The notes beneath the pieces were generated by a model. It searched no databases. It was not told the origin of the DNA and was given only the letters and a program-made list of their open reading frames with translations. Positions 11,852 through 19,685 of a stretch of DNA of 64,000 nucleotides are shown here, one piece after another (within the stretch, counting starts at the first letter, position 1; every line of letters begins with the position of its first letter). Both the position numbers and the translations under genes were made by a program. Source of the DNA: Symsagittifera roscoffensis (lineage: Eukaryota; Xenacoelomorpha; Acoela; Convolutidae); the NCBI RefSeq assembly GCF_963678635.1, contig NC_087062.1, forward strand, positions 32,198,704 through 32,262,703. The letters are read 5' to 3'.

Positions 11852-12251
11852 TTTGAAAATAATTCACGAAATTTATACGTCTTTGAAACAAACTTATCCT
11901 GATAATTCTAACCGACGCAACTATTTTCTAGCTGCATGTTCTCTGTTTTTTGTTAGTTCTGATAACCTTAACTACGACATTTTAATTAAGTTGAGACCTT
12001 ATGGTGGCTTGATTGGTATTGATAACTCTTCCTTGGACAAATATTTGAAAAATTCCAAAATTTTACGATTGCACGCTATTTTGCACGATGCGGCCGGATT
12101 TATACACGAATTTTATCAACAGGGTCCCACGTACTGTTACATGTTGCCCTGGAACTGTAACAACAGCTTATTGGGACATTTGAGTGGAATAGCGTTCTGC
12201 CTTTTCATTAAGTTGAAAAAACCAGAAGTTTATCATTTACTAGAATGCTAG
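11817..12251 (+). CDS. Polinton accessory protein, 144 aa, unknown function
   Basis: Begins inside the end of the preceding gene (35-bp overlap) and itself overlaps the next ATG by 7 bp. The C-terminal half has a His- and Gly-rich stretch (LHAILHDAAGF, CYMLPWN, LLGHLSGIAFCLF) that looks structurally constrained. LSGIAFCLFIKL is hydrophobic but short for a membrane segment. I do not assign a function. Confidence 0.65.
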   Translation: MKLQKSRVTPIDLKIIHEIYTSLKQTYPDNSNRRNYFLAACSLFFVSSDNLNYDILIKLRPYGGLIGIDNSSLDKYLKNSKILRLHAILHDAAGFIHEFYQQGPTYCYMLPWNCNNSLLGHLSGIAFCLFIKLKKPEVYHLLEC

Positions 12252-12814
12252 GCGAGAGATCAGTTGTGCTTGACGTGGAAGGCTTTCGTTACAAGAAAAA
12301 CGCCTTTGTGGTTAAAGAATTAGCAATAACAACTTCAGACTACAGCGATCGACTCATTTTCCTACCTCCAGTGAATTTCAATATACTACCAAAGCTTGAA
12401 CAAAAAGCTTACAACTGGTTAACTAATTATTTACACGGTCTCCATTGGGAAAACGGTGATTATCTTTATATAAACTTGAATCAAATACTTCAGAGTTTTG
12501 TGCTGAGAAATCCTGGTGCCGTTTTTTACGCTAAAGGAAAAGAAAAGACAGAATTTTTGGCCAAGTTCTTGGACCGAAAGATTGAAAACCTAGATGATTT
12601 GGGCTGTCCTCGGGTTGAAAACTTATATTTTAAAAATTATCCAAGTTGCAATAAACATATTCCACATTACAACTCCAGGAATCATTGTGCCTTGAAGAAA
12701 ACCAAGGTTTTTTATGATTGGTTGAAAAATGAACAACAGCGAGAGATCAGCGAAAGTGGAGACATACCTATCACAAAATTCAATGCTTTGTGCGTGGATG
12801 ACTCCAGAGGGTGA
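12245..12814 (+). CDS. Polinton accessory protein with DxE nuclease-like motif, 189 aa
   Basis: The N-terminus runs VVLDVEGF (Asp10-x-Glu12), the form of motif I in DEDD-type 3'-5' exonucleases, followed by KELAI. This is an RNase-H-fold-like beginning. Further motifs are FYAKGKEK near residue 96 and a C-terminal Cys/His cluster (CPRVENLYF, NHCALKK) that could bind zinc. Proteins of this type recur in invertebrate Polintons, to my knowledge without an assigned function. The nuclease role is inference: I cannot identify the remaining catalytic acidic residues with confidence. The gene overlaps both neighbours. Confidence 0.6.
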   Translation: MLGERSVVLDVEGFRYKKNAFVVKELAITTSDYSDRLIFLPPVNFNILPKLEQKAYNWLTNYLHGLHWENGDYLYINLNQILQSFVLRNPGAVFYAKGKEKTEFLAKFLDRKIENLDDLGCPRVENLYFKNYPSCNKHIPHYNSRNHCALKKTKVFYDWLKNEQQREISESGDIPITKFNALCVDDSRG

Positions 12815-13070
12815 TATTAAAATTTCATTAACGAGAATAGAGCGTATTGATTGCAGTGGCCAAATTGTTCAGAGGAAGGAGCAAATAATAATTTCCGAAG
12901 AAGAGTTGTCTACGTTGAAGAGGTTTTTTCCAGTTATTGATCAATTTGTATACTTCCAGAGATTCAAGTTTATCAGAAATGTTAGCCAGCAAGCGAGGAG
13001 TATGTCTTCCCGAACTAGTCTTAGTACCCAAACGTCAGCCAGGAGTTCAGATGGATCTAAACAGCAGTGA
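12783..13070 (+). CDS. Small Polinton ORF, 95 aa, weakly PC4-like
   Basis: Start chosen at ATG 12783 (MLCAWMTPEGD) rather than the upstream in-frame ATG at 12729, which would give an 86-bp overlap. The later start leaves a 32-bp overlap, like the neighbours. The middle (QIIISEEELSTLKRFFPVID) has the strand-then-helix pattern of the C-terminal half of PC4-type ssDNA-binding domains. The tail is Ser/Arg-rich. Function uncertain; a second, clearer PC4-like gene is at 20350-20709. Confidence 0.45.
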   Translation: MLCAWMTPEGDIKISLTRIERIDCSGQIVQRKEQIIISEEELSTLKRFFPVIDQFVYFQRFKFIRNVSQQARSMSSRTSLSTQTSARSSDGSKQQ

Positions 13071-13233
13071 ATTGCCAGATGAGATTAAGACGATTGTGAA
13101 AGAGGATACTGTGAAGAAAATAATGTACTACAAAAAAACCGCAAATATCCCAGCAAACTTTGTTTTAGAAATGCATGACATAAATGATAGAGATTTCACA
13201 CATTATGAAATTTTTTACTGTTCTCAAAAGTAA
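13051..13233 (+). CDS. Small Polinton ORF, 60 aa, unknown
   Basis: Start taken at ATG 13051, giving a 20-bp overlap with the preceding ORF; earlier in-frame starts (12937, 12979) would overlap far more. The N-terminus is acidic (ELPDEIKTIVKED), followed by a lysine-rich middle. No family recognised. A 72-bp gap follows before the next gene, one of the few spacers in the train. Confidence 0.45.
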   Translation: MDLNSSELPDEIKTIVKEDTVKKIMYYKKTANIPANFVLEMHDINDRDFTHYEIFYCSQK

Positions 13234-13305
13234 TTTAATTTTTTACAAGCTTCATTCGCAGAGAGAAAAAGTCTAACGCAGTCTGTAGAATAAATAGTTT
13301 CTCAA

Positions 13306-13590
13306 ATGTCAGAAGCAACAACAGCAGTAGATGAACCTGACGCAACATTAGTAACAGAGTTTGTTTATAACGAGACAAACAGTGAAAAAAAATCATGGAA
13401 GTTTTGTAACAATGTAACTTTGCCAAGGTCTGAAGTAGTTTTTGTTGCGCAAATGGTAGTAATTCTAATTTTACTAACTTTCTGCATTCTCAAACTTTCT
13501 TTCACTAAATTAAGTTGCGAAGAAACGTCAGTTTGGTTCTCGATTTTATCAGGCTTGGTTGGTTACGTACTACCAAACCCAAGAATATGA
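13306..13590 (+). CDS. Small Polinton membrane protein, two transmembrane segments
   Basis: 94 residues. An acidic N-terminus is followed by LPRSEVVFVAQMVV, which starts hydrophobic segment 1 (about 44-63). After a short loop with CEET comes segment 2 (about 75-90), ending GYVLPNPRI. A small two-segment membrane protein beside the ATPase gene is typical of Polintons. Function is unknown; a membrane or capsid-vertex role is only a guess. Its stop overlaps the ATPase start as ATGA. Confidence 0.75.
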   Translation: MSEATTAVDEPDATLVTEFVYNETNSEKKSWKFCNNVTLPRSEVVFVAQMVVILILLTFCILKLSFTKLSCEETSVWFSILSGLVGYVLPNPRI

Positions 13591-14288
13591 ATAAAGTGAT
13601 TGATACTTCGACAAGAATTTTTATGGCGATAGTGGGACCTTCAGGATCCGGGAAAACTGAGTTAATTTTGAAACTTCTGATGGGAAATACTTTTTACCCT
13701 AAATTTGGAACCGTTCTATATCTTTACAAAGAGATGCAACCTGCATTCTCAGAAAAAGTGTCTTCTCGCGAAGTGAATATGGAGTTCATGAAATTCGACG
13801 GATTCGAATCTGTGAGAAAATTAGAAAATGTTCTTCTAGTTTTCGATGATTCATGTGAAGACATCTATAATGACAAGGAATTTGTTAGGTTAGCGACAGC
13901 GGGTAGACATAGAGGGATAGATGTAATATATGTTAAGCATAACTTGTTTCAACAAAGTCGATGGTCGCGTACGATTGATTTGAACACTTCACACATCATT
14001 CTGTTCAAATCGCCTCGCGACGTTCAGCAACTAGATCTATTAGGAAGACAATTGAATGTATCAAAATTTTTGAGAAACTGTTACGAATTAGCTACCAGAG
14101 ACTCTTTTGGACATCTTCTAATCGACTTGGACCCCCGTACATCAGATTGTTTGAGATATTGTTCAAATATCACACCACCTGGGCCAACAGTTTTTTATTT
14201 ACCCTTATCTGAAGCAGAAACTACTCCAATCACAAATGAAAAAGAAAAACTTATCTATTCTGCGGCATATGGTACAACTGAAACCTGA
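13587..14288 (+). CDS. ATP: Polinton packaging ATPase (FtsK/HerA-like, A32 type)
   Basis: Start chosen at ATG 13587, which overlaps the previous stop (ATGA), giving 233 residues. The upstream frame from 13515 lacks a good start. Walker A GPSGSGKT is at residues 17-24. Walker B LLVFDDS (about 83-89) ends in acidic residues. AGRHRGIDVIYVKHN follows, the conserved region of FtsK-HerA family viral packaging ATPases. The family pumps DNA into preformed capsids. The gene is intact and sits in the usual Polinton order just before the small core-type protein and the integrase. Confidence 0.92.
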   Translation: MNKVIDTSTRIFMAIVGPSGSGKTELILKLLMGNTFYPKFGTVLYLYKEMQPAFSEKVSSREVNMEFMKFDGFESVRKLENVLLVFDDSCEDIYNDKEFVRLATAGRHRGIDVIYVKHNLFQQSRWSRTIDLNTSHIILFKSPRDVQQLDLLGRQLNVSKFLRNCYELATRDSFGHLLIDLDPRTSDCLRYCSNITPPGPTVFYLPLSEAETTPITNEKEKLIYSAAYGTTET

Positions 14289-14541
14289 CCAGCTAAGAAG
14301 ATTAATTAGAAAAACTTCAAATCGTGAGATCATAACACTTGTTTGTGAATGTTTGCTCAATGTAGTCAATGGAAACGTACCCGTTAAAATCGCAAACATC
14401 GAACGATTCGAGACAGCATACAAATACTTATTAACTCCAAAAACCAGTGTTGTCAAAAAACGTGCGATTATTTTGAGTAAAGAAGGCTTCCATTTAGTTC
14501 GACAAATACTTTATTTTTGTTACAAGTACCTCACAACTTAA
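14269..14541 (+). CDS. Conserved small basic Polinton protein
   Basis: Start at ATG 14269 (MVQLKPDQLRRL) gives 90 residues and a 20-bp overlap with the ATPase; ATG 14236 is an alternative. The pattern is helical and basic: CECLLNVVNGNVPV, then LTPKTSVVKKRAIILSKEG. A small protein with ECxLNVxxGNVP and a downstream KKRxxLxxxG recurs next to the ATPase in Polintons. It is probably a virion core or DNA-condensing component (inference). Its stop overlaps the next start as TAATG. Confidence 0.7.
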   Translation: MVQLKPDQLRRLIRKTSNREIITLVCECLLNVVNGNVPVKIANIERFETAYKYLLTPKTSVVKKRAIILSKEGFHLVRQILYFCYKYLTT

Positions 14542-15401
14542 TGATGACTGCTGAAGAATTCATTCTAATTCCGAAACATTTATATGTTAAAGAGCAGCCA
14601 CATGCTGCACGTGTTCTTCATGATAATAATATTAAACATAAAAATGCTCAACTGTCCTATCTTAACCGGCTTAGACCCCAATTACCTCCACAAACTAGTA
14701 AGACTACTGCAACGAAGGAAACATTTACGGATAATGTTGAGCCCCAACAAGAACAGCTTAAACTGTTAACGGACGATGAAGAAGTACCGGTCGAACGTGT
14801 TAAAGACGAAAAACTAGAAGAGAAACACAATAGACAGACCGAAAGCATTTTAGGACAGTTACAAGTTTTAGAAGACAAAAAATTTGTTAGAGCAAAAACC
14901 GTACTTGAAATTATAGAAAATTCAGAAAGAGTAACCATAAACCATGACAATGAGGTGATATATGTAGATAAAGTACCAACAGGACTTAAAGCTACAATAT
15001 TTTTATACGACATACAACAACCAACGAAAAAACTACACAATCCGGCGTTCATTAACATTTTAACTGCTCTCAACTTGAATGAAAACCTGGTAATAAATCG
15101 AAATGCCAAACACGCGGTTCAGTCAGCGTCTTTTAACGCTCAAGAGAAACGAGAACCCGGACCCTCAAGAACCCGCTCAACATCGCCCACTTGGCAGGAA
15201 AAAAGTAGTGCAAACCTTAAGAGAAGTAAAAAACACAAACGAAAAAGTCTCAGCGGTAATAGAAAAACCCAAAACCAAAAACGTGAAAAAGAGTCAGAAG
15301 AAGGCTCTGACTCATACGGAACGCCCCATAACGATTCAGATTCTCCAACGTCAGAAAAGACGAAGGCGCAAACAAAACAATGGGAAAATTACCAAGATTG
15401 A
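14541..15401 (+). CDS. Polinton protein preceding integrase, with long overlap
   Basis: 286 residues from ATG 14541, whose first base is the last base of the previous stop. The N-terminus contains a conserved-looking EFILIPKHLY and LSYLNRLRP. The central domain (KFVRAKTVLEIIENSERVTI and the following strand to LNENLVIN) matches in form a domain found next to integrase in many Polintons. The last 100 residues are highly charged and Ser/Lys/Arg-rich. They are encoded in the 299 bp that also encode the integrase N-terminus in another frame. Function unknown; possibly a structural or DNA-binding protein. Confidence 0.75.
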   Translation: MMTAEEFILIPKHLYVKEQPHAARVLHDNNIKHKNAQLSYLNRLRPQLPPQTSKTTATKETFTDNVEPQQEQLKLLTDDEEVPVERVKDEKLEEKHNRQTESILGQLQVLEDKKFVRAKTVLEIIENSERVTINHDNEVIYVDKVPTGLKATIFLYDIQQPTKKLHNPAFINILTALNLNENLVINRNAKHAVQSASFNAQEKREPGPSRTRSTSPTWQEKSSANLKRSKKHKRKSLSGNRKTQNQKREKESEEGSDSYGTPHNDSDSPTSEKTKAQTKQWENYQD

Positions 15402-16323
15402 AGAAAAATTGTTGAAAACTAAATACAGTGACAAAGGTCCCGCGTTATTTGGTAGTGTGAACAACTTGATAAAAGCAAGCAATTTGTCGCGAAAGAAAGT
15501 TAAACATTTCCTTCATACTGAACCTGCTTACACAAAATATCGAACTGTGATCCGAAAAACGCCGCGACTCAAGGTCATAGTTTACGATATCGACGAAATC
15601 TGGTCATTAGATCTGGCCTTTGTTGATAAACTTGCCCAGTACAACCATGATGTTAAGTATCTGCTTGTTGCAGTTGACTGCATGTCCCGCTATCTCAGAG
15701 TGCAACCCTTGAAATCAAAGTATGCTACTACAACAGCAGAAGCGTTCAAACTAATGATAACGACAAAACAACCGGAAAAAGTATGGGTGGACAAGGGCAC
15801 AGAGTTTAAAGGGTCCTTCGAAGCATTATGTAAAAAGAAAGGCATAAACACACATAGCACAGAGAGCGAGAAAAAGTCCGCATTCGCTGAGAGAAATATC
15901 CGTTCCTTGAAAAATCTTATTTATAAGTACTTGGAGGATAAATGGACTTACTCATACATTGACAAATTGCAAGATTTTGTCAATGCAATTAATTCGAGAA
16001 CAAATCGTGTCACAAATCTTGCACCAAATAAAGTAACTAAAAAAGATGTTCCTCGCCTGATTTCATTAAGAGCAGAACAGTCTTTGAAGTTAGTTCGACG
16101 TCCAAAGCTTTATGTTGGTGATTATGTTAGACTTGCCAAAGTAGACATACGTTTTCGCAAGGGTTACAAACAATCGTTCACCGATGAAGTGTTTGAAGTT
16201 TTTGACATACCAACACGAAATCCCCCAACATACAATTTGATTGATTCTAACAGAGAACCGATTGAGGGAAAATTTTACGAGTCTGAACTGATTCGCGTTC
16301 TGGAGAAGGACAATCATGACTGA
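15103..16323 (+). CDS. INT: Polinton integrase (retroviral-type, DDE)
   Basis: 406 residues. The first 100 are a very basic, probably disordered tail that overlaps the previous gene. A helical N-domain follows (FGSVNNLIKASNLSRKKVKHF, about 116-136), then an RNase-H-fold rve core with catalytic Asp170 (WSLDL), Asp230 (VDKGTEF) and Glu263 (FAERNIRS). An SH3/chromo-like C-terminal region carries VGDYVRLAK near 340. The family inserts the element and makes 6-bp target duplications, matching ACTAAC here. ATG 15103 follows an in-frame TAA at 15094, so the start is well fixed. The catalytic triad is intact. Confidence 0.95.
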   Translation: MPNTRFSQRLLTLKRNENPDPQEPAQHRPLGRKKVVQTLREVKNTNEKVSAVIEKPKTKNVKKSQKKALTHTERPITIQILQRQKRRRRKQNNGKITKIEEKLLKTKYSDKGPALFGSVNNLIKASNLSRKKVKHFLHTEPAYTKYRTVIRKTPRLKVIVYDIDEIWSLDLAFVDKLAQYNHDVKYLLVAVDCMSRYLRVQPLKSKYATTTAEAFKLMITTKQPEKVWVDKGTEFKGSFEALCKKKGINTHSTESEKKSAFAERNIRSLKNLIYKYLEDKWTYSYIDKLQDFVNAINSRTNRVTNLAPNKVTKKDVPRLISLRAEQSLKLVRRPKLYVGDYVRLAKVDIRFRKGYKQSFTDEVFEVFDIPTRNPPTYNLIDSNREPIEGKFYESELIRVLEKDNHD

Positions 16324-17209
16324 GGGCACTTCCGACAGTCTTTTCACCCATAATGTTCCCCCTTCCTTCACAATTACCCTAGTTTCATCTGCATCAATGA
16401 ACGTTTTTAAGGATAACACTCTGGCCAACTTCAAAAATCTCCTGAGTGAAGAAATAAATTTGCAAGGTGAATGGAGAGTAGCAGTTACAGAAATTACCTT
16501 CCCTACTCAGATAAACAACGTAACTGACAACAACATTGTGTACTACAAAAAAGATCGGGTTATAGCAAGCATGAAAGTTGAGAAAGACAAGATCTCCAGA
16601 CCTTACCTTGGAGAAACAGCAAAATTAACAAAAGGAGAATATACGAGCATTGATCAAATACTGGACGAGATTCGTCGAAAGACAGAATTAGAGAAATTGG
16701 ATTACGTAATAGATCCAATAACCAAACATCTTTCCTTATGGCTGCATTATTGGGAAGGTATAACTTTTTCAAGCCCGCAAATTCCTAGTCTACTTGGATT
16801 CAAAGGCGTCAGAGATGGAACTGGTTATCATATAGGTTACAAACAAGGAAGCACGAAACATAGCACATTCTCTACCCAAGATCTTATTGCTGACTATCCC
16901 GTTGATGTATGCGCTGGTACTCAGCTTATGTTTATTTATCTGGACATAATTCATTATCAAATAGTCGGAGACACAAAAGCACCCCTTTTACGAGTCATTG
17001 ATACAAATCGTCGAGTGAAAAACGGTTACGCATGTACAATTGAACCGAATCATCGTAAAGTGTTTAGTAATTTGGATTTTAAAAAACTTTTGGTCAATAA
17101 TATTTCCAATATTTCTGTGAACTTGCGCACAGAAACTGGAGGACTTGTTCCTTTCGCTGGAGGGGGAAAAGTTGTTCTGACTTTGAAATTTCAAAAGTTT
17201 AGCAATTGA
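16316..17209 (+). CDS. mCP: Polinton minor capsid (penton-type) protein
   Basis: 297 residues beginning eight bases inside the integrase end. The N-terminal block FTITLVSSASMNVFKDNTLANF followed by LQGEWRVAVTEITFP is the conserved start of Polinton minor capsid proteins, which are predicted single-jelly-roll pentons of the capsid vertices. The C-terminus (LVPFAGGGKVVLTLKFQ) is beta-rich and glycine-containing. The frame is intact. It lies between integrase and the pX-like gene, the usual capsid gene cluster. Confidence 0.88.
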   Translation: MTEGTSDSLFTHNVPPSFTITLVSSASMNVFKDNTLANFKNLLSEEINLQGEWRVAVTEITFPTQINNVTDNNIVYYKKDRVIASMKVEKDKISRPYLGETAKLTKGEYTSIDQILDEIRRKTELEKLDYVIDPITKHLSLWLHYWEGITFSSPQIPSLLGFKGVRDGTGYHIGYKQGSTKHSTFSTQDLIADYPVDVCAGTQLMFIYLDIIHYQIVGDTKAPLLRVIDTNRRVKNGYACTIEPNHRKVFSNLDFKKLLVNNISNISVNLRTETGGLVPFAGGGKVVLTLKFQKFSN

Positions 17210-17214
17210 TCAAA

Positions 17215-17622
17215 ATGGATTCATATTACCACAACCAAGCAAACCTACCACATTTCTAGGGGCATTATAGACAACGAGGCAGTGGCTTCGGTGCATTAGC
17301 CTTGGGAATAGGAAGAGTCGCACTTCCACTGGCTCGAAAATTTGTGATACCCGCGGCTAAAAAAATCGGAAAAGAACTACTTCTTCAGGCAGCTCCAGAA
17401 CTGATAGAAGTTGCAACAAAAAGAAAAAGTCCTAAGCAGGCACTCAAAAGCACCGTTAGAAAAACAATCAAAAAGCAAGTAGGAGGAGGAAGTAGATCTC
17501 GGAAAAGTCATCCGAAAAGAACGACGGCGTTTAAACGAAAAACGAGACGCGTCATTCCCAGAAAACGAACTGCACAGAGAAGTCGCTCCGATTTTTTTAC
17601 AAGGGTTAAAAATGATTTCTAA
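17215..17622 (+). pseudogene. pX-like core protein gene broken by one in-frame TAG
   Basis: An ATG at 17215, five bases after the penton stop, opens a frame in which codon 15 is TAG (17257-17259). The same frame then continues open to TAA at 17620. The TAG lies just before GHYRQRGSGFG, the Gly/Arg-rich motif of adenovirus pX-like Polinton proteins. A hydrophobic helix (VALPLARKFVIPAA) and a very basic tail follow. After the TAG the next ATG is at 17302, so a shorter product starting there is possible. Without it this is the only damaged gene of the element. Alternatives are stop-codon readthrough or a sequencing error. It overlaps the major capsid start by 11 bp. Confidence 0.75.
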
Positions 17623-18928
17623 TTTAATCCCGAGTGAAGCAACTCACAGCTCCTTGGACTTATTTGAGAAACCGCCTTTGCTTGTCACTTTTGAAAATGC
17701 ATTCACCCAAAAAATTGGACCTTCCTACTCCCCTGATGGTCCTATGCTAGAGTTTGAAGTACTCGGCGACAGAAATAATTTCATCGATCTTCAACGTACT
17801 CGTTTGGAAATAGTTGCACGAATTGTTCGAAGCAATGGAAACGTGCTTCGAACACATGCTACAGAGGCGGCAAACAGAGATACGCCGTATTTTGTTAACA
17901 ATCCTTTATCTTCATTATTTTCTGAGTGTACACTGTCTCTGAATGGTGAAAAAATATCAACTACCAATGCTAATTTTGCCCATAAAAGCTTTATTGAGAC
18001 CGAGTTTTCATACGGTAATGATGCCAAGAAAACATGGTTGGCTTGTCAAGGTTATTATTATGAAGAAAATCCATCAGCCATTGACGGTGCTGGAAGGAGA
18101 GCTGATGATGTTACGGAGCGTAAAGGTCTCGTTGCGGCCTCGAGCGAGCTGAAGCTATTTGGTAAAATTGCTTGCGATTTTTTATCGTGTGACAAGCATC
18201 TACTTAGCGGTGTGACAATAAGATTGTCTCTTAGACGTTCTCCTAATGATTTTGTTGTCATATCTGAAGATGCAGCTAAACACTACAAGGTCCAAATAAT
18301 CGAAGCTAACCTCTATGTCAGAAAGATGACTGTGACTGACTATGTTCTCTCATCAATAGAAAAAACTTTGTTGAAGAACCCGGCAATTTACAATTACATC
18401 GAAGTAGTACCAAAAACGTTTCTCGCAACTGCAGGAGTACAAAGCTGGCGACAAGAGGATGTTTTTGCAAAAGAACCTGTTCGAAGAATGATAGTAGCAA
18501 TGAGCATAAACGAAGCATATTTGGGTACTAATAGAACAAACCCTTTTCATTACCAGAAATTTGGGTTGAATGAGATCATTGTTTACAGAAACGGTCTACC
18601 CATTGCCGGAACTCCCATCTCAACATCAGACAATAAAAGAATTTATTACAATACGCTTGAGGCTCTTGATTTTGTTTTAAACACTAGTCATGGAATCAGT
18701 CTCGCTAATTATGATAATCATTATATTATGGCTTTTGATCTCACGTCTACTCAGGAGGCTTCACACGATTTTATTCATCCTGAATTGACCAATTGCACTA
18801 TTTCGCTCGAACTCAAGTTTGACGCAGGTCTCGCTAATAACGTCGAGTTATTGTTTATGGGAGAGCGTGCATCAACAGTTTATGTGCGTTCAGATAGAAA
18901 AATTACCAAAAACACTCTTATGACCTAA
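17612..18928 (+). CDS. MCP: Polinton major capsid protein (double jelly roll)
   Basis: 438 residues starting inside the end of the pX-like gene. The N-terminal region (LFEKPPLLVTFENAF) leads to IEFQ-like strands: LEFEVLGDRNNFIDL, then the pair NPLSSLFSECTLSLNGEKIS and FAHKSFIETEFSYG. This is the arrangement of Polinton hexon-like double-jelly-roll capsid proteins. The second half repeats the beta-rich style (NEIIVYRNGLPIAG, TISLELKFDAGL near the end). The length is normal for the family and the frame is intact. The product would form the capsid facets. Confidence 0.9.
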   Translation: MISNLIPSEATHSSLDLFEKPPLLVTFENAFTQKIGPSYSPDGPMLEFEVLGDRNNFIDLQRTRLEIVARIVRSNGNVLRTHATEAANRDTPYFVNNPLSSLFSECTLSLNGEKISTTNANFAHKSFIETEFSYGNDAKKTWLACQGYYYEENPSAIDGAGRRADDVTERKGLVAASSELKLFGKIACDFLSCDKHLLSGVTIRLSLRRSPNDFVVISEDAAKHYKVQIIEANLYVRKMTVTDYVLSSIEKTLLKNPAIYNYIEVVPKTFLATAGVQSWRQEDVFAKEPVRRMIVAMSINEAYLGTNRTNPFHYQKFGLNEIIVYRNGLPIAGTPISTSDNKRIYYNTLEALDFVLNTSHGISLANYDNHYIMAFDLTSTQEASHDFIHPELTNCTISLELKFDAGLANNVELLFMGERASTVYVRSDRKITKNTLMT

Positions 18929-18935
18929 GATAGAC

Positions 18936-19373
18936 ATGGATAATCTTCAACTAGTAGAAATTATTAACCGTTGTAAACATTTGAAACATCGCTTTAGAGG
19001 TGTTTTTCCGGCAGATTTGCCATGCTCTTCAGTACTGAAAAACGATAATACGTTCATGATTATGAATGCCTCACCATCGGATCAACCTGGAACCCACTGG
19101 TTGCTTTTTGCTCAAGCTGGAGGACAGATATTCTTCGCAGATCCTCTAGGTAAACGATTATGTGATTATCCCCTCGTGTACAAGAATATGCGACGAACAA
19201 TTCACGAGGGAAATCAGCTACTGTTGAAAAAACCAATACAATCAGCTGATTCAGTGTTATGCGGACTTTATTGTATTTATGTTGCTCATGTTATAATTAC
19301 AAACAAATTTCCAATAGGTTTCAAACTTAATGATCATGATTTGATAAGATTTGCCAAACATATGTTATTCTAA
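18936..19373 (+). CDS. PRO: Adenain-type cysteine protease
   Basis: 145 residues, seven bases after the capsid gene. The catalytic set of the adenovirus-protease (C5/Ulp1-like) family is visible: His54 in GTHWLLF, Asp69 in FFADPLG, Gln102 as probable oxyanion residue in IQSADS, and Cys109 in VLCGLYC. The family processes capsid precursors during maturation. The frame is intact and is the last gene of the plus-strand train. A convergent minus-strand gene ends 312 bp downstream. Confidence 0.93.
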   Translation: MDNLQLVEIINRCKHLKHRFRGVFPADLPCSSVLKNDNTFMIMNASPSDQPGTHWLLFAQAGGQIFFADPLGKRLCDYPLVYKNMRRTIHEGNQLLLKKPIQSADSVLCGLYCIYVAHVIITNKFPIGFKLNDHDLIRFAKHMLF

Positions 19374-19477
19374 ATTAATTTATTGATGTTTTTGTAAAAT
19401 TTATAAATTCGTTTTTTTTTTTTTTCAATTCATTCTTATTAACAACAAAGTTTTTTTCTGCAAGTTTATGTGAACCG

Positions 19478-19588
19478 CGAAAAGTTTCATATCAAGTCCT
19501 TCGAATTATTAAGGCATGGCCGTTTGGTTTAAGGGGCAATAGCTAACCCGGCGTTGCTCGTTGCTACGCTCCTCGGGAACGCCTCCCG
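19478..19588 (+). repeat. Internal inverted repeat, left arm
   Basis: The complement of 23101-23212, with only a handful of mismatches over 111 bp. It is far more GC- and CpG-rich than its surroundings. The inner part folds on itself (GGCGTT with AACGCC). TGGCCGTTTGGTTTAAGG at 19517-19534 resembles a tRNA box A, so a tRNA-derived short repeat is one possible origin; I found no clear box B. Confidence 0.85.
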
Positions 19589-19600
19589 CTTGTGTAGTAA

Positions 19601-19603
<3 letters not shown>

Positions 19604-19656
<53 letters not shown>
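19604..19656 (+). repeat. 53-base T homopolymer
   Basis: An unbroken T run on the plus strand. Read on the minus strand it is a run of A starting about 30 bp after the stop of the gene at 19686-20312, as a retroposed poly(A) tail would be. Confidence 0.95.
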
Positions 19657-19657
<1 letters not shown>

Positions 19658-19685
19658 GTATACAAGAGCGAAAGAAAACCAATAT

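Larger units (their letters stand above)
19374..19685. other. Convergent spacer with repeat arm and long T run
   Basis: The spacer between the end of the protease gene and the end of the convergent minus-strand gene. It holds the left arm of the internal inverted repeat (19478-19588) and an uninterrupted run of 53 T (19604-19656). I see no AATAAA on either strand near the stops. Confidence 0.8.

Noticed and set aside
14657-15109. 150-residue minus-strand open frame
   Set aside because: Shadow of the conserved plus-strand gene at 14541-15401.
19497-19588. tRNA gene at the internal inverted repeat
   Set aside because: Only a box-A-like sequence is present; no box B and no cloverleaf.
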